Source: JAFDVL01 sp043736395
Lineage (GTDB): Bacteria > Acidobacteriota > Blastocatellia > RBC074
Reading direction: 5' to 3'
Assembly (NCBI GenBank): GCA_043736395.1
Contig: JAYTCQ010000306.1
Location: forward strand, 1-21,276
DNA: 21,276 nucleotides
The position numbers were made by a program, and so were the translations under genes. Below, in pieces: positions 14,468 to 21,276 of this stretch (positions are counted from its first letter, which is position 1; each line of letters begins with the position of its first letter). The notes beneath the pieces are model-generated. The model was not told the DNA's origin. It saw only the letters and a program-made list of their open reading frames with translations, and did no database searches.

Positions 14468-14752
14468 ATGAATGTATCGTTTGATACCAGGATTAGTGTG
14501 TCTACTAATATTCTGGTTAGTAATGTCGCTGATGAATTAGTCATTTTAGATTTTAACAATGAGACTTATTACGGGTTAAATAAAACAGGTTCTCGTGTGT
14601 GGAATTCGCTCGTAAAAGGGAACTCTATTCTGGATACTTGCGAAATTTTGTTAATGAATCTAAGGGTAACGAAAGAAATCCTGTTACGAGACATAATCAT
14701 TTTAATCGAAAAATTGATTGCAAAAGGATTAGTAAAAATTGCTGCGTTGTAG
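14468..14752 (+). CDS. PqqD-like RiPP recognition protein (lasso B1)
   Basis: A 94-residue protein of the PqqD / lasso B1 family, which binds the precursor leader and hands it to the processing enzymes. It has the family pattern: an N-terminal strand region, then LVILDFNNETYYGLNKTGSRVWNSL (residues about 26-50; the usual form is 'L.d...g.y..LN.tg..iW..l') and a C-terminal helical part ending LIAKGLVKI. It is a free-standing protein of normal B1 length, not fused to a B2 peptidase. The ribosome site AGGTG precedes the ATG. Only 14 bases separate it from the synthetase gene, so both are surely on one transcript. Confidence 0.88.
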   Translation: MNVSFDTRISVSTNILVSNVADELVILDFNNETYYGLNKTGSRVWNSLVKGNSILDTCEILLMNLRVTKEILLRDIIILIEKLIAKGLVKIAAL

Positions 14753-14766
14753 CGGAGTATTTTTTA

Positions 14767-16716
14767 ATGAGTGGAATCTCTGGAATTTATCGTCGCAATG
14801 GCAGCTTTGTTAATCAACAACAGTTAGCTCTCATGGTCGAAGCCAGTGCGCATCGTGGGGTTGATGGAACAGATTATTGGGTCAAAGGGTTTATCGGATT
14901 GGCGCATCAGATGTTGCACACTACGACGGAATCCCTAACCGAGAAACAACCGCTATCCGATCAATCAGGAGAGCTTTGTCTGGTGATGGATGGGCGCGTT
15001 GATAACCGTCAAGAACTTAGCTGGGAGCTAATAAATAAAGGCTTTTTTCCTCGTACGGATACGGATGCAGAACTCGTCCTGCAAGCTTATCAATGCTGGG
15101 GCGAAAAATGTCCTGAAAAGATCATTGGCGATTTTGCTTTGGTGATTTGGGACGGAAGAAAACGTCAACTTTTTTGCGTACGAGATATTTTCGGGGCGAA
15201 GCCTTTATATTATTGGTCGAACGATGGGACATTTCTGTTCGGGTCCGAGCTGCGCCAAATTTTAGCGAATGAAATCGTACCGCAAAAGCCGAATGAAGGA
15301 ATGATCGGAGAATTCCTGATAGACGCTATAACCAGCAAGCAAGAAACCCTTTATCGAAATATTTATCGCCTCCCGCCAGCGCATTGTTTGATAGTAACCT
15401 CAGATGACATCCAGCAAATTAAGTATTGGGAACCACCTGACAGCAAAGAAATTTATTACCGACGCGACGAAGAATACACTGAACATTTTCTGGATATTTT
15501 TACGCGAGTGTTGCGCGCCTCAATGCGTTCGCATCGTCCAGTCGGTGCGCATCTCAGCGGTGGATTGGACTCTTCCTCGGTGGTCGGGCTGGCGCAATCA
15601 CTATTTCGGCAAGGTAAGTTGCCAGAAAATAATTTCGAGACTTTCTCGCTGGTTTTTCCTGGACTTGGATGTGATGAAAGTGAATATATCCAAGCCGTAG
15701 TCGAGCAATGGAAGATAAAAAATACTTCGATAGATGCGAACGAAATTAAATTTACAGAAGCGCAATTCAGGTCAGGAAATTATTTCCCCAGCCCTCCAAA
15801 CGGTCGTGTCCTTGATCCCATCAGAAAGTTGGCACAGAACAAAGGAATAAAGGTTTTGCTAACAGGAGTCGGCGGCGATGAATGGTTAGCGGGTAGCACT
15901 TTTCATATCGCCGATCTATTACGACAGGGAAGAATTTTAGAATTATTTCGTGAAATTCAATCGGGCGGCGATTCCTTTTCAATACGCGATGTCAGGCGAT
16001 ATGGAATCAATCCGTTGCTGAGATCAATGATTTCGGCTCCGGCTCGCCGTCTGATCAGATTGATACGAAGTGGTGCAACTGAACCAACTTTAATTGAGCC
16101 GGAATTTGCCAGACGAATTGCCCTGAACGAACGAATCAGGAACAGAAGTGAGGCTTCCAGATTTAAAAGTTTTGCGCGGCAGGATATATGGGATTCAGCG
16201 ACAGGGGGATGGCAGACACTCCGGTTCGAGCTGGAAAATCATGACGATGCTGAATTTGGGATTGAGACACGGAACCCCATGAATGATCGGCGAATTGTCG
16301 AATTTGCGCTGGCACTTCCTGAACGTCAACGCTCGCGGCAAGGCGAATTAAAATTTATTTTGCGAGAGGCGATGAGAGGATTAATTCCTGAAAAGATTAG
16401 AACGCGTCGAACGAAAGCGGAGTTTTCTCATCTACCCCCGCAAGCTTATCAAGTTCTGGATGGAGAGCGGATTTTTAATTCGTTGGCGGTTGCTAAAATG
16501 GGATGGATCAATGCGGCGCAGGCATCGAAAATTTATCGGGAATCGGCACAACTGTATGCTGTGGATGATGACGGATACATGAATTATACGTGGACACTAT
16601 GGATGATCTTTGGTGTCGAATTATGGTTCCGAAAAACTTTTATCAAAGAAGAAATGTTAGAACCACTTAACTCTTTACTACCAACTGCCAGTGATTCACT
16701 GGCTCACACAACCTAA
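14767..16716 (+). CDS. Asparagine-synthetase-like lasso macrolactam synthetase (C protein)
   Basis: A 649-residue homologue of asparagine synthetase B. In lasso pathways this enzyme adenylates the side-chain carboxylate of a core Asp/Glu and joins it to the core N-terminal amine. The start at 14767 (MSGISGIYRRNG) is fixed by the family N-terminus and a GGAG site just after the PqqD-like stop; the frame is open further upstream but that part overlaps the previous gene. The true synthetase begins MCGI, with Cys2 as the glutaminase nucleophile; here it is Ser, so glutamine hydrolysis is lost, as expected for a cyclase needing no ammonia. The ATP-pyrophosphatase motif SGGLDSSS is at residues 264-271. 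The glutaminase-like fold is retained (AHRGVDGTDYW, VMDGRVDNRQEL, GDFALVIWDGRKRQLFCVRDIFGAKPLYY). The C-terminal half is full length. The precursor gene follows after 13 bases. Confidence 0.9.
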   Translation: MSGISGIYRRNGSFVNQQQLALMVEASAHRGVDGTDYWVKGFIGLAHQMLHTTTESLTEKQPLSDQSGELCLVMDGRVDNRQELSWELINKGFFPRTDTDAELVLQAYQCWGEKCPEKIIGDFALVIWDGRKRQLFCVRDIFGAKPLYYWSNDGTFLFGSELRQILANEIVPQKPNEGMIGEFLIDAITSKQETLYRNIYRLPPAHCLIVTSDDIQQIKYWEPPDSKEIYYRRDEEYTEHFLDIFTRVLRASMRSHRPVGAHLSGGLDSSSVVGLAQSLFRQGKLPENNFETFSLVFPGLGCDESEYIQAVVEQWKIKNTSIDANEIKFTEAQFRSGNYFPSPPNGRVLDPIRKLAQNKGIKVLLTGVGGDEWLAGSTFHIADLLRQGRILELFREIQSGGDSFSIRDVRRYGINPLLRSMISAPARRLIRLIRSGATEPTLIEPEFARRIALNERIRNRSEASRFKSFARQDIWDSATGGWQTLRFELENHDDAEFGIETRNPMNDRRIVEFALALPERQRSRQGELKFILREAMRGLIPEKIRTRRTKAEFSHLPPQAYQVLDGERIFNSLAVAKMGWINAAQASKIYRESAQLYAVDDDGYMNYTWTLWMIFGVELWFRKTFIKEEMLEPLNSLLPTASDSLAHTT

Positions 16717-16729
16717 AAAGAAGGAAAAT

Positions 16730-16900
16730 ATGACTCCCCTAGCCCCACAGGAAAACACAACTAAAGAAGCGGTTCAAATTACAAATCATGAAGAAGAGTA
16801 CGAAGCTCCAAGTTTAATTGAATACGGTCGAGTATCTGAATTAACCAACGGAACAGGCACCATGAATCTCGATTTGGTTGCTAATCGAAGAAAGAATTAA
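16730..16900 (+). CDS. Lasso peptide precursor
   Basis: A 56-residue precursor. AAGGAA just before the ATG at 16730 supports this start; an in-frame GTG at 16691 lies inside the synthetase gene. The leader carries the complete lasso recognition signature Y24-x-x-P27-x-L29-x3-G33 and then T39-N40, with the conserved Thr at position -2. Cleavage after Asn40 gives the core GTGTMNLDLVANRRKN. Gly1 and Asp8 are correctly placed for an 8-residue macrolactam ring (GTGTMNLD) with an 8-residue tail (LVANRRKN) that would be threaded. Asp8 is the only acidic residue of the core, so the ring is unambiguous. The tail is basic (RRK); no bulky aromatic plug is present, so an Arg or Lys would have to lock the thread. 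By hand arithmetic the cyclised peptide has monoisotopic mass about 1740.9. The gene is last in the locus, unlike many loci where it is first. Confidence 0.88.
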   Translation: MTPLAPQENTTKEAVQITNHEEEYEAPSLIEYGRVSELTNGTGTMNLDLVANRRKN

Positions 16901-17203
16901 TTAGTTGGCGTTTGTCTCGGCAGCAAGAACCCGGGTCGCTATTAATTTGAAAATAAACACCGCGCAAACATTTATTCTGCGCGTATCGGGAAAGCTGTGC
17001 CTGCCTGCTGAATCTCCAGCCTTGCGCATATTTTTGAATCCGCCTATACTGCGCAGCGTCAAGTAAGTTATCCCTGCAAAAAAGTCCCACTTTCTCACCT
17101 CAATTTTTCAGTTTCACGGATGTGAAGCATTTTCTGCTGAGTGGATATTTCTGCTCGCACTCACACATTACTTTTCTGATCACAGAAATAAATTGGAGAA
17201 CTG
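16901..17203. other. Intergenic region after the lasso precursor
   Basis: I find no convincing gene. Short minus-strand frames of 65-69 codons overlap each other in two frames and resemble nothing known. A small stem CGCGCA/TGCGCG with an 11-base loop lies near 16960-16982 but has no T-run, so I do not call it a terminator. The right end carries the GGAG site (17195-17198) for the next gene. Confidence 0.55.
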
Positions 17204-20047
17204 ATGAGGCCCACCCGTAGTATTAAACTTTTTATCATCGCAATAATTTTATTTATCACACTGGCGCTGATTGACCTTCCTAAGTTAAGCACCAGCGCCA
17301 TGCTTCCGGCGAATTTTCTTACGATCATGTTTGTCACGCAGCCACCGCTGGGAGCGGATTTCACCACCGTCAATGCCACGTTTGGCAATCATTTGGGGAG
17401 TACGTTTAAGGCCCCGCGCGGAGGTGATTTATACATTCGTTACAGCGATGGCGCACTCAGAAATCTGACGAGCGAAGCGGGCTTTGGAACACAGGCTGGA
17501 AAAGACATCGCCGTGCGTGAACCGAGCGTTCACTGGTCAGGCGCGAAAGCTTTATTTTCAATGGTGGTCGGGGGTACGACGAAAAATAATTTCGATCCGG
17601 TGTACTGGCAAATTTACGAAGTCAGCGGGATCGGAAAAGGCGAAGTCGTTAAAATTACTAAATTGCCGCAGCTTGAAAACTACAACAATGTTTCACCAAT
17701 TTACGGCACCGACGACCGGATTATTTTTACGACAGATCGTCCGCATAATGGTAGTCAAAATTTATACCCGCAGCTTGATGAATATGAATCACAGCCAACG
17801 AACACAGGCCTTTGGTCAATGAAGCCTGACGGGACGGATTTAAAAATTCTCGATCATTCCGTCTCAGGGGATTTCACTCCAATTGTCGCCTCGGATGGCC
17901 GCGTCATCTTCACGCGCTGGGATCATCTGCAACGTGATCAGCAAAACGACGATGGCGCGTCAACTTTTGGAGCCTATAACTACGCGTCAGAATACAGCGC
18001 AGCAAAGCTCACAACAAATACTGAAATTTTTCCCGAATCACGAACTTTGCCGCGCGGTTATGGTCACGGCATGAATCAATTTATTCCGTGGCAGGTGAAC
18101 GAAGACGGTTCAGGTCTGGAAACGCTTAATCACATTGGACGCCATGAGTTATTGAATTATTTTACGTCGCAGCGTTCCGGCTTACCTGAATTTATTCCCG
18201 CCGAAACACGCCGCACCGCAACCAGAATTTATCAAATGAAAGAAGACCCTTTGCGAGCCGGATATTTTTACGGAACGTATGCGCCGGAATTTGGGACGCA
18301 CGCTGCCGGACAAATTGTCGCCTTAAATGGAGCCGAAAATGTTAATGCTGATGATATGCAGACGGTTTATGTGACTGATCCGATGACACGTGAAATCGGT
18401 ACTGCGGCGAGTAATCCTATCGGACATTTCCGTAATCCAACGCCGCTTAGTGATGGCAGTTTGATTGCGGTTCGCACGACTTCAGCAGTGGCGGATACAG
18501 CTCCGTCCGGCATTCTTTCTTCGCAGTATGATTTTCATCTTTCGCGGTTGCAGTTAAACGGAAGTTATTACGCTCCGGTCGAAAAAATTATTCCAAACGG
18601 CATCACGGAAAGCATTTCGTATTGGGACAATCAGCCCTATTCACAGGTGAATTATAGCGGTGTGCTATGGGAGCTTGATCCCGTTGAAGTTCGCGCCCGC
18701 CCGCGTCCGAATAAGCACGCCGATCCTTTGCCTGCCATTGAAACGCAAATTCTCAGCGAAGAATTAGGCGGTCAGGCAGGCATTGATGGCTTCCGCGATT
18801 TCCTGAAAAACCGTAACCTTTCATTGATTGTCACCCGCGATGTCACGCGTCGCGCCGACAAACAACAGGAATACAATTTGAAAGTTTTTGGCAGCGCAAA
18901 ACAAACGAGTGACGGCAGCACTCCAACCATCGAAGTTTCACACCTGCAATTCATGCAAGGAGATTTAATCCGCAGTTACACGAATTATGGATCGCGTAGC
19001 AACAACGGACGCCGCCCGATTGCACAGGTCATGCGAGATGGACTGACAGCAGCTGACAATCCGCTCGGCAGCGTGAAAATTGCCGCTGACGGCAGCGTAG
19101 CCGCGCTTGTACCTGCGCGGCGTGCTCTCAGTTGGCAACTAAATAAACCCGATGGATCAGCCGCGCTGCGCGAAAGATATTGGATCACATTTGCCCCCGG
19201 CGAGATGCGTTCCTGTGCAAATTGTCATGGTGTCAATCGCACGGATGTAGTCCTCAAGCAACCCGCGCCAACGAATCCGCCGCAAGCTCTGCGTGAAATT
19301 GCAAAATGGTATCGAGACAATTTTGCTTCGATGCTGGCGACCTCAGTTTCAGGCGCGAGCTTCACCGGACACGACAACGCGCAGGAAGCAATTGTTTCTT
19401 TATTCGGTCAGGGATTATCCACGACTTCGCAGGGAGCGATGGCAGTTCCGTTGCCAACGGTGTTGGCAGGAACGAATGTAATGATTCGAGACGGCTTGGG
19501 AGTCGAACGGGCCGCGCCATTATTTTATGTTTCGGCAACGCAAATCAATTATCAAATTCCGCCAGGCAGCGCTCCGGGAATGGCAACTGTCACTGTGATC
19601 AATAACAGCAAAACGGTCGCGCGTGGGACGGTGCAGATCGCTGCTGTCGCGCCTTCAGTGTTTGCTGCGTCTTCTGATGGCCAAGGCTTCGCCGCCGCCG
19701 AAATTGTAAGAATCAAACCAGGCAACGTGCAGCTCATCGAACCTGTTGCGCGATGGGATGCCGCGACATCTAAATTCGTCGCGGTGCCGATAGATTTTGG
19801 AGCTGATGAAATTGTACTGGTGTTATACGGGACAGGAATCCGCCTGCGCAGTGATCTGGCGAATGTGACCGCTACCGTTGGAGGAGTACCCGTGACGGTG
19901 ATGTATGCAGGGAATCAAAATTTTTACGTCGGCGTAGATCAGATCAATTTGCGTTTGCCGAAAACTCTGGTTGGGAAAGGTGATGCAGACGTGAATTTAT
20001 TGATTGATGGCAAGAGTACGAATGCGGTGAAGGTTAATTTTAAATAG
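17204..20047 (+). CDS. Exported beta-propeller protein with CxxCH motif and TIGR03437 C-terminus
   Basis: A 947-residue exported protein. Residues 1-35 are a signal sequence (KLFIIAIILFITLALIDL). Residues about 45-640 look like a TolB/propeller-type repeat region (YIRYSDGALRNLT, IIFTTDRPHNGSQNLYPQLDEYESQPTNTGLWSMKPDGTDLKIL, GRVIFTRWDHL), in a style I associate with the middle domain of hydrazine synthase alpha subunits. That domain also occurs in many Acidobacteria and Planctomycetes unrelated to anammox. A heme-c motif CANCH is at residues 671-675 (EMRSCANCHGVNRTD). Residues from about 722 to the end match the TIGR03437 'Solibacter' C-terminal domain (LFGQGLS, PLFYVSATQINYQIP, IVLVLYGTGIR, VGVDQINLRLP). 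The GGAG site upstream supports the ATG. The role is unknown; one covalent heme suggests electron transfer or a redox-linked surface function. Calling it hydrazine synthase would be wrong without its partner subunits. Confidence 0.82.
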   Translation: MRPTRSIKLFIIAIILFITLALIDLPKLSTSAMLPANFLTIMFVTQPPLGADFTTVNATFGNHLGSTFKAPRGGDLYIRYSDGALRNLTSEAGFGTQAGKDIAVREPSVHWSGAKALFSMVVGGTTKNNFDPVYWQIYEVSGIGKGEVVKITKLPQLENYNNVSPIYGTDDRIIFTTDRPHNGSQNLYPQLDEYESQPTNTGLWSMKPDGTDLKILDHSVSGDFTPIVASDGRVIFTRWDHLQRDQQNDDGASTFGAYNYASEYSAAKLTTNTEIFPESRTLPRGYGHGMNQFIPWQVNEDGSGLETLNHIGRHELLNYFTSQRSGLPEFIPAETRRTATRIYQMKEDPLRAGYFYGTYAPEFGTHAAGQIVALNGAENVNADDMQTVYVTDPMTREIGTAASNPIGHFRNPTPLSDGSLIAVRTTSAVADTAPSGILSSQYDFHLSRLQLNGSYYAPVEKIIPNGITESISYWDNQPYSQVNYSGVLWELDPVEVRARPRPNKHADPLPAIETQILSEELGGQAGIDGFRDFLKNRNLSLIVTRDVTRRADKQQEYNLKVFGSAKQTSDGSTPTIEVSHLQFMQGDLIRSYTNYGSRSNNGRRPIAQVMRDGLTAADNPLGSVKIAADGSVAALVPARRALSWQLNKPDGSAALRERYWITFAPGEMRSCANCHGVNRTDVVLKQPAPTNPPQALREIAKWYRDNFASMLATSVSGASFTGHDNAQEAIVSLFGQGLSTTSQGAMAVPLPTVLAGTNVMIRDGLGVERAAPLFYVSATQINYQIPPGSAPGMATVTVINNSKTVARGTVQIAAVAPSVFAASSDGQGFAAAEIVRIKPGNVQLIEPVARWDAATSKFVAVPIDFGADEIVLVLYGTGIRLRSDLANVTATVGGVPVTVMYAGNQNFYVGVDQINLRLPKTLVGKGDADVNLLIDGKSTNAVKVNFK

Positions 20048-20060
20048 CAGGGGTAAGAGA

Positions 20061-20099
20061 AAAGGGAGCAGAGACTTTTGTACAAGTCCTGCTCCCTTT
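20061..20099. terminator. Shared bidirectional terminator
   Basis: AAAGGGAGCAG (20061-20071) pairs perfectly with CTGCTCCCTTT (20089-20099), and inside this GACTT (20073-20077) pairs with AAGTC (20084-20088). A single A bulge is left, and the loop is TTGTAC. This gives a 16-bp hairpin in the 67 bases between two convergent stop codons, with T-rich or A-rich flanks, so it can serve both genes. Confidence 0.85.
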
Positions 20100-20114
20100 C
20101 CTCTGTTCCCTAAT

Positions 20115-21170
20115 TTATTTCACCCGTTTCAGCTTCACCAGCCGCCCGAACGCATTCCATTCGCCGATATACAAATCACCATTCAGAGCCCAGCTTAAGC
20201 CGTGCGCCGCAATGAATTGACCATCTACCCATTGTTCCGGTGGAATTTTATTGGTCGCGCGTTTTTTCGGATCAGGCCCATCGCCGAGCTGCGTGACCAG
20301 CTTGTTATCTTTATCGAAAATAGTAACTCTTCCCGCTAAATCTCCGATGGCTAAATCAGTGCCGAGGATACTTAAAACCGATGGCAAACGAAGCACATCA
20401 CCTTCTGTTCCGTCTACGGTTTTAATGTGTTTGCCGTCCAGCGAGAACCATTGCAGACGGTGATTCGCACGGTCAGTGACAAGCACCGTAGGTTCACCGC
20501 CGCGCTTGTCAATAATGATCTTGTGCGGCGTATTAAATTTGCCGTCTTCCTTCGCAGCAGTACTCTTGCCGCCCCACGAATTCACATAGTCGCCATTCGC
20601 GCTGTAGTGATGCACGTAGTTCGCGCCGTAACCATCCGTCACATAAAAATCGCCGTTGGGCGCAACAGTTATGCCGGTTGGTTTGAATTCACTTCTGTTT
20701 TTGTATACGCCGGATTTGTCGGGATGACCTTTGACCCAGACGACTTCGCCGGTGGTCGTGATCTTGGCAAATTTGTTGCGGAAGAGACTGACCAGATAAA
20801 TAAATTCCTGATTGCCTTCCTTGTTGATTTGCATGTCGTGCGTGCCTTGACCGTCGTCGTAGGGCTTCCATTCCATTCCGATAGAACGCAAATATTTTCC
20901 AGCCGGATCAAAAACCATAATGGATTTTTCGCCGTCGGTGCTGAAATAAATATGCCCCTTGGAATCCACTACGACGCCGCCGTGCGTACCGCCGATTTTG
21001 ACGCCGGGAGGCAATTTCGCCCAGTCCTTCACCCATTCATATTTGTGATTGCCGGCGCCCATTGTGAGCGGATCGGCGGCAAAGCTGAAACGTGGGGCGA
21101 TGGAAGCGGCAGTCATTGCCATGCCGAAACCACCAAGAAAATTTCTGCGAGAAAATGCTGAAGTTGACAT
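20115..21170 (-). CDS. Tat-exported NHL-type beta-propeller protein
   Basis: A 351-residue protein carried folded across the membrane by the Tat system: SRRNFLGG (Arg8-Arg9) is followed by a hydrophobic stretch and a likely cleavage site near FSFAADP. The mature part is a run of NHL-like propeller blades (GGVVVDSKGHIYFSTDGEKSIMVFDPAGKYLRSIG, GITVAPNGDFYVTDGYGANYVHHYSANGDYVNSWG, HKIIIDKRGGEPTVLVTDRANHRLQWFSLDGKHIKTV, HGLSWALNGDLYIGEWN), enough for about six blades. Such proteins are often annotated as peptidylglycine alpha-amidating lyase-like or 'twin-arginine NHL repeat' proteins. I cannot tell catalysis from binding here. Tat export suggests a folded cofactor or metal site. It is convergent with the heme-motif protein and shares its terminator. 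The start at 21170 is fixed by the Tat signal. Confidence 0.85.
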   Translation of the reverse strand: MSTSAFSRRNFLGGFGMAMTAASIAPRFSFAADPLTMGAGNHKYEWVKDWAKLPPGVKIGGTHGGVVVDSKGHIYFSTDGEKSIMVFDPAGKYLRSIGMEWKPYDDGQGTHDMQINKEGNQEFIYLVSLFRNKFAKITTTGEVVWVKGHPDKSGVYKNRSEFKPTGITVAPNGDFYVTDGYGANYVHHYSANGDYVNSWGGKSTAAKEDGKFNTPHKIIIDKRGGEPTVLVTDRANHRLQWFSLDGKHIKTVDGTEGDVLRLPSVLSILGTDLAIGDLAGRVTIFDKDNKLVTQLGDGPDPKKRATNKIPPEQWVDGQFIAAHGLSWALNGDLYIGEWNAFGRLVKLKRVK

Positions 21171-21276
21171 GCGTGTTCTCCGTGATGAATTTAGTTTTGA
21201 AGATTACGATCAGAAGTAAAGATTATCGTAACGCGCGGACAGAATAGCAAGTGATTGAATTGATTCATTCACTTTG

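Noticed and set aside
14599..14766. Upstream extension of the asparagine-synthetase-like protein.
   Set aside because: The extension overlaps the PqqD-like gene in another frame, while MSGISGIYRR at 14767 is the family N-terminus with its own ribosome site.
16691..16729. GTG start giving a longer lasso precursor.
   Set aside because: Those codons lie inside the end of the synthetase gene, and AAGGAA precedes the ATG at 16730.
16881..17098. Minus-strand ORFs after the lasso precursor considered as a missing B2 peptidase or a second gene.
   Set aside because: They overlap each other in two frames, show no Cys-His-Asp pattern of transglutaminase-like proteases, have no ribosome site and are too short.
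17204..20047. Naming this gene hydrazine synthase subunit alpha.
   Set aside because: The C-terminal half is TIGR03437, there is one heme motif only, no beta/gamma subunits lie nearby, and nothing indicates anammox.
20427..21161. 244-codon plus-strand ORF opposite the Tat/NHL gene.
   Set aside because: Antisense shadow. The minus strand has a Tat signal and propeller repeats, and the plus-strand product resembles nothing.

Overview
The window looks like chromosome of an Acidobacteriota bacterium, probably near the Blastocatellia. The main pointer is the large exported protein at 17204-20047, which ends in a TIGR03437-type domain, a domain expanded in Acidobacteria. Moderate GC, many short intergenic repeats and many exported proteins of unknown function fit that placement. 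It is an inference: no rRNA or other marker gene is present. I saw no tRNA, rRNA, CRISPR array, integrase or insertion sequence. Layout from left to right: 68-1001 (minus) holds a small secreted protein and a membrane zinc-ribbon protein. 1113-1190 is a long imperfect hairpin built on a CACGAAG heptamer, just ahead of a small cupin gene (1204-1545). 1655-2251 is an exported peroxiredoxin whose peroxidatic-cysteine codon is an in-frame TGA, followed at the right distance by a bacterial SECIS-like hairpin, so I call it a selenoprotein. 2408-3358 is a probable lipoprotein and 3362-4399 (minus) a radical SAM protein. 4478-6736 is an ECF-type sigma factor with its zinc-binding, membrane-anchored anti-sigma factor, separated by a REP-like hairpin. 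6737-6893 is a dense multi-hairpin element. 6893-7852 (minus) is tilS, divergent from an exported PEP-synthase/glucan-dikinase-like protein (7870-9807), followed by a small lipoprotein (9855-10355) and a double zinc-ribbon protein (minus, ending at 10357). The second highlight is 11267-16900, a lasso-peptide type RiPP locus. It encodes an HprK-related kinase, an ABC exporter, a PqqD-like precursor-binding protein (B1 type), an asparagine-synthetase-like macrolactam synthetase that has lost the glutaminase cysteine, and a 56-residue precursor. The precursor carries the full lasso leader signature and a 16-residue core that would close an 8-residue Gly1-Asp8 ring. No transglutaminase-like leader peptidase (B2) is present, and the core has no C-terminal serine for the kinase. 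The right end holds the 947-residue exported protein with a CxxCH heme-binding motif and TIGR03437 C-terminus, convergent across a shared terminator with a Tat-exported NHL-type beta-propeller protein (20115-21170, minus). How the genes fit together: the lasso locus probably makes, tailors and exports one peptide, and the sigma/anti-sigma pair is a self-contained regulatory unit. The selenoprotein implies that selA, selB, selC and selD lie elsewhere in the genome. The other genes are mostly single, unrelated units.
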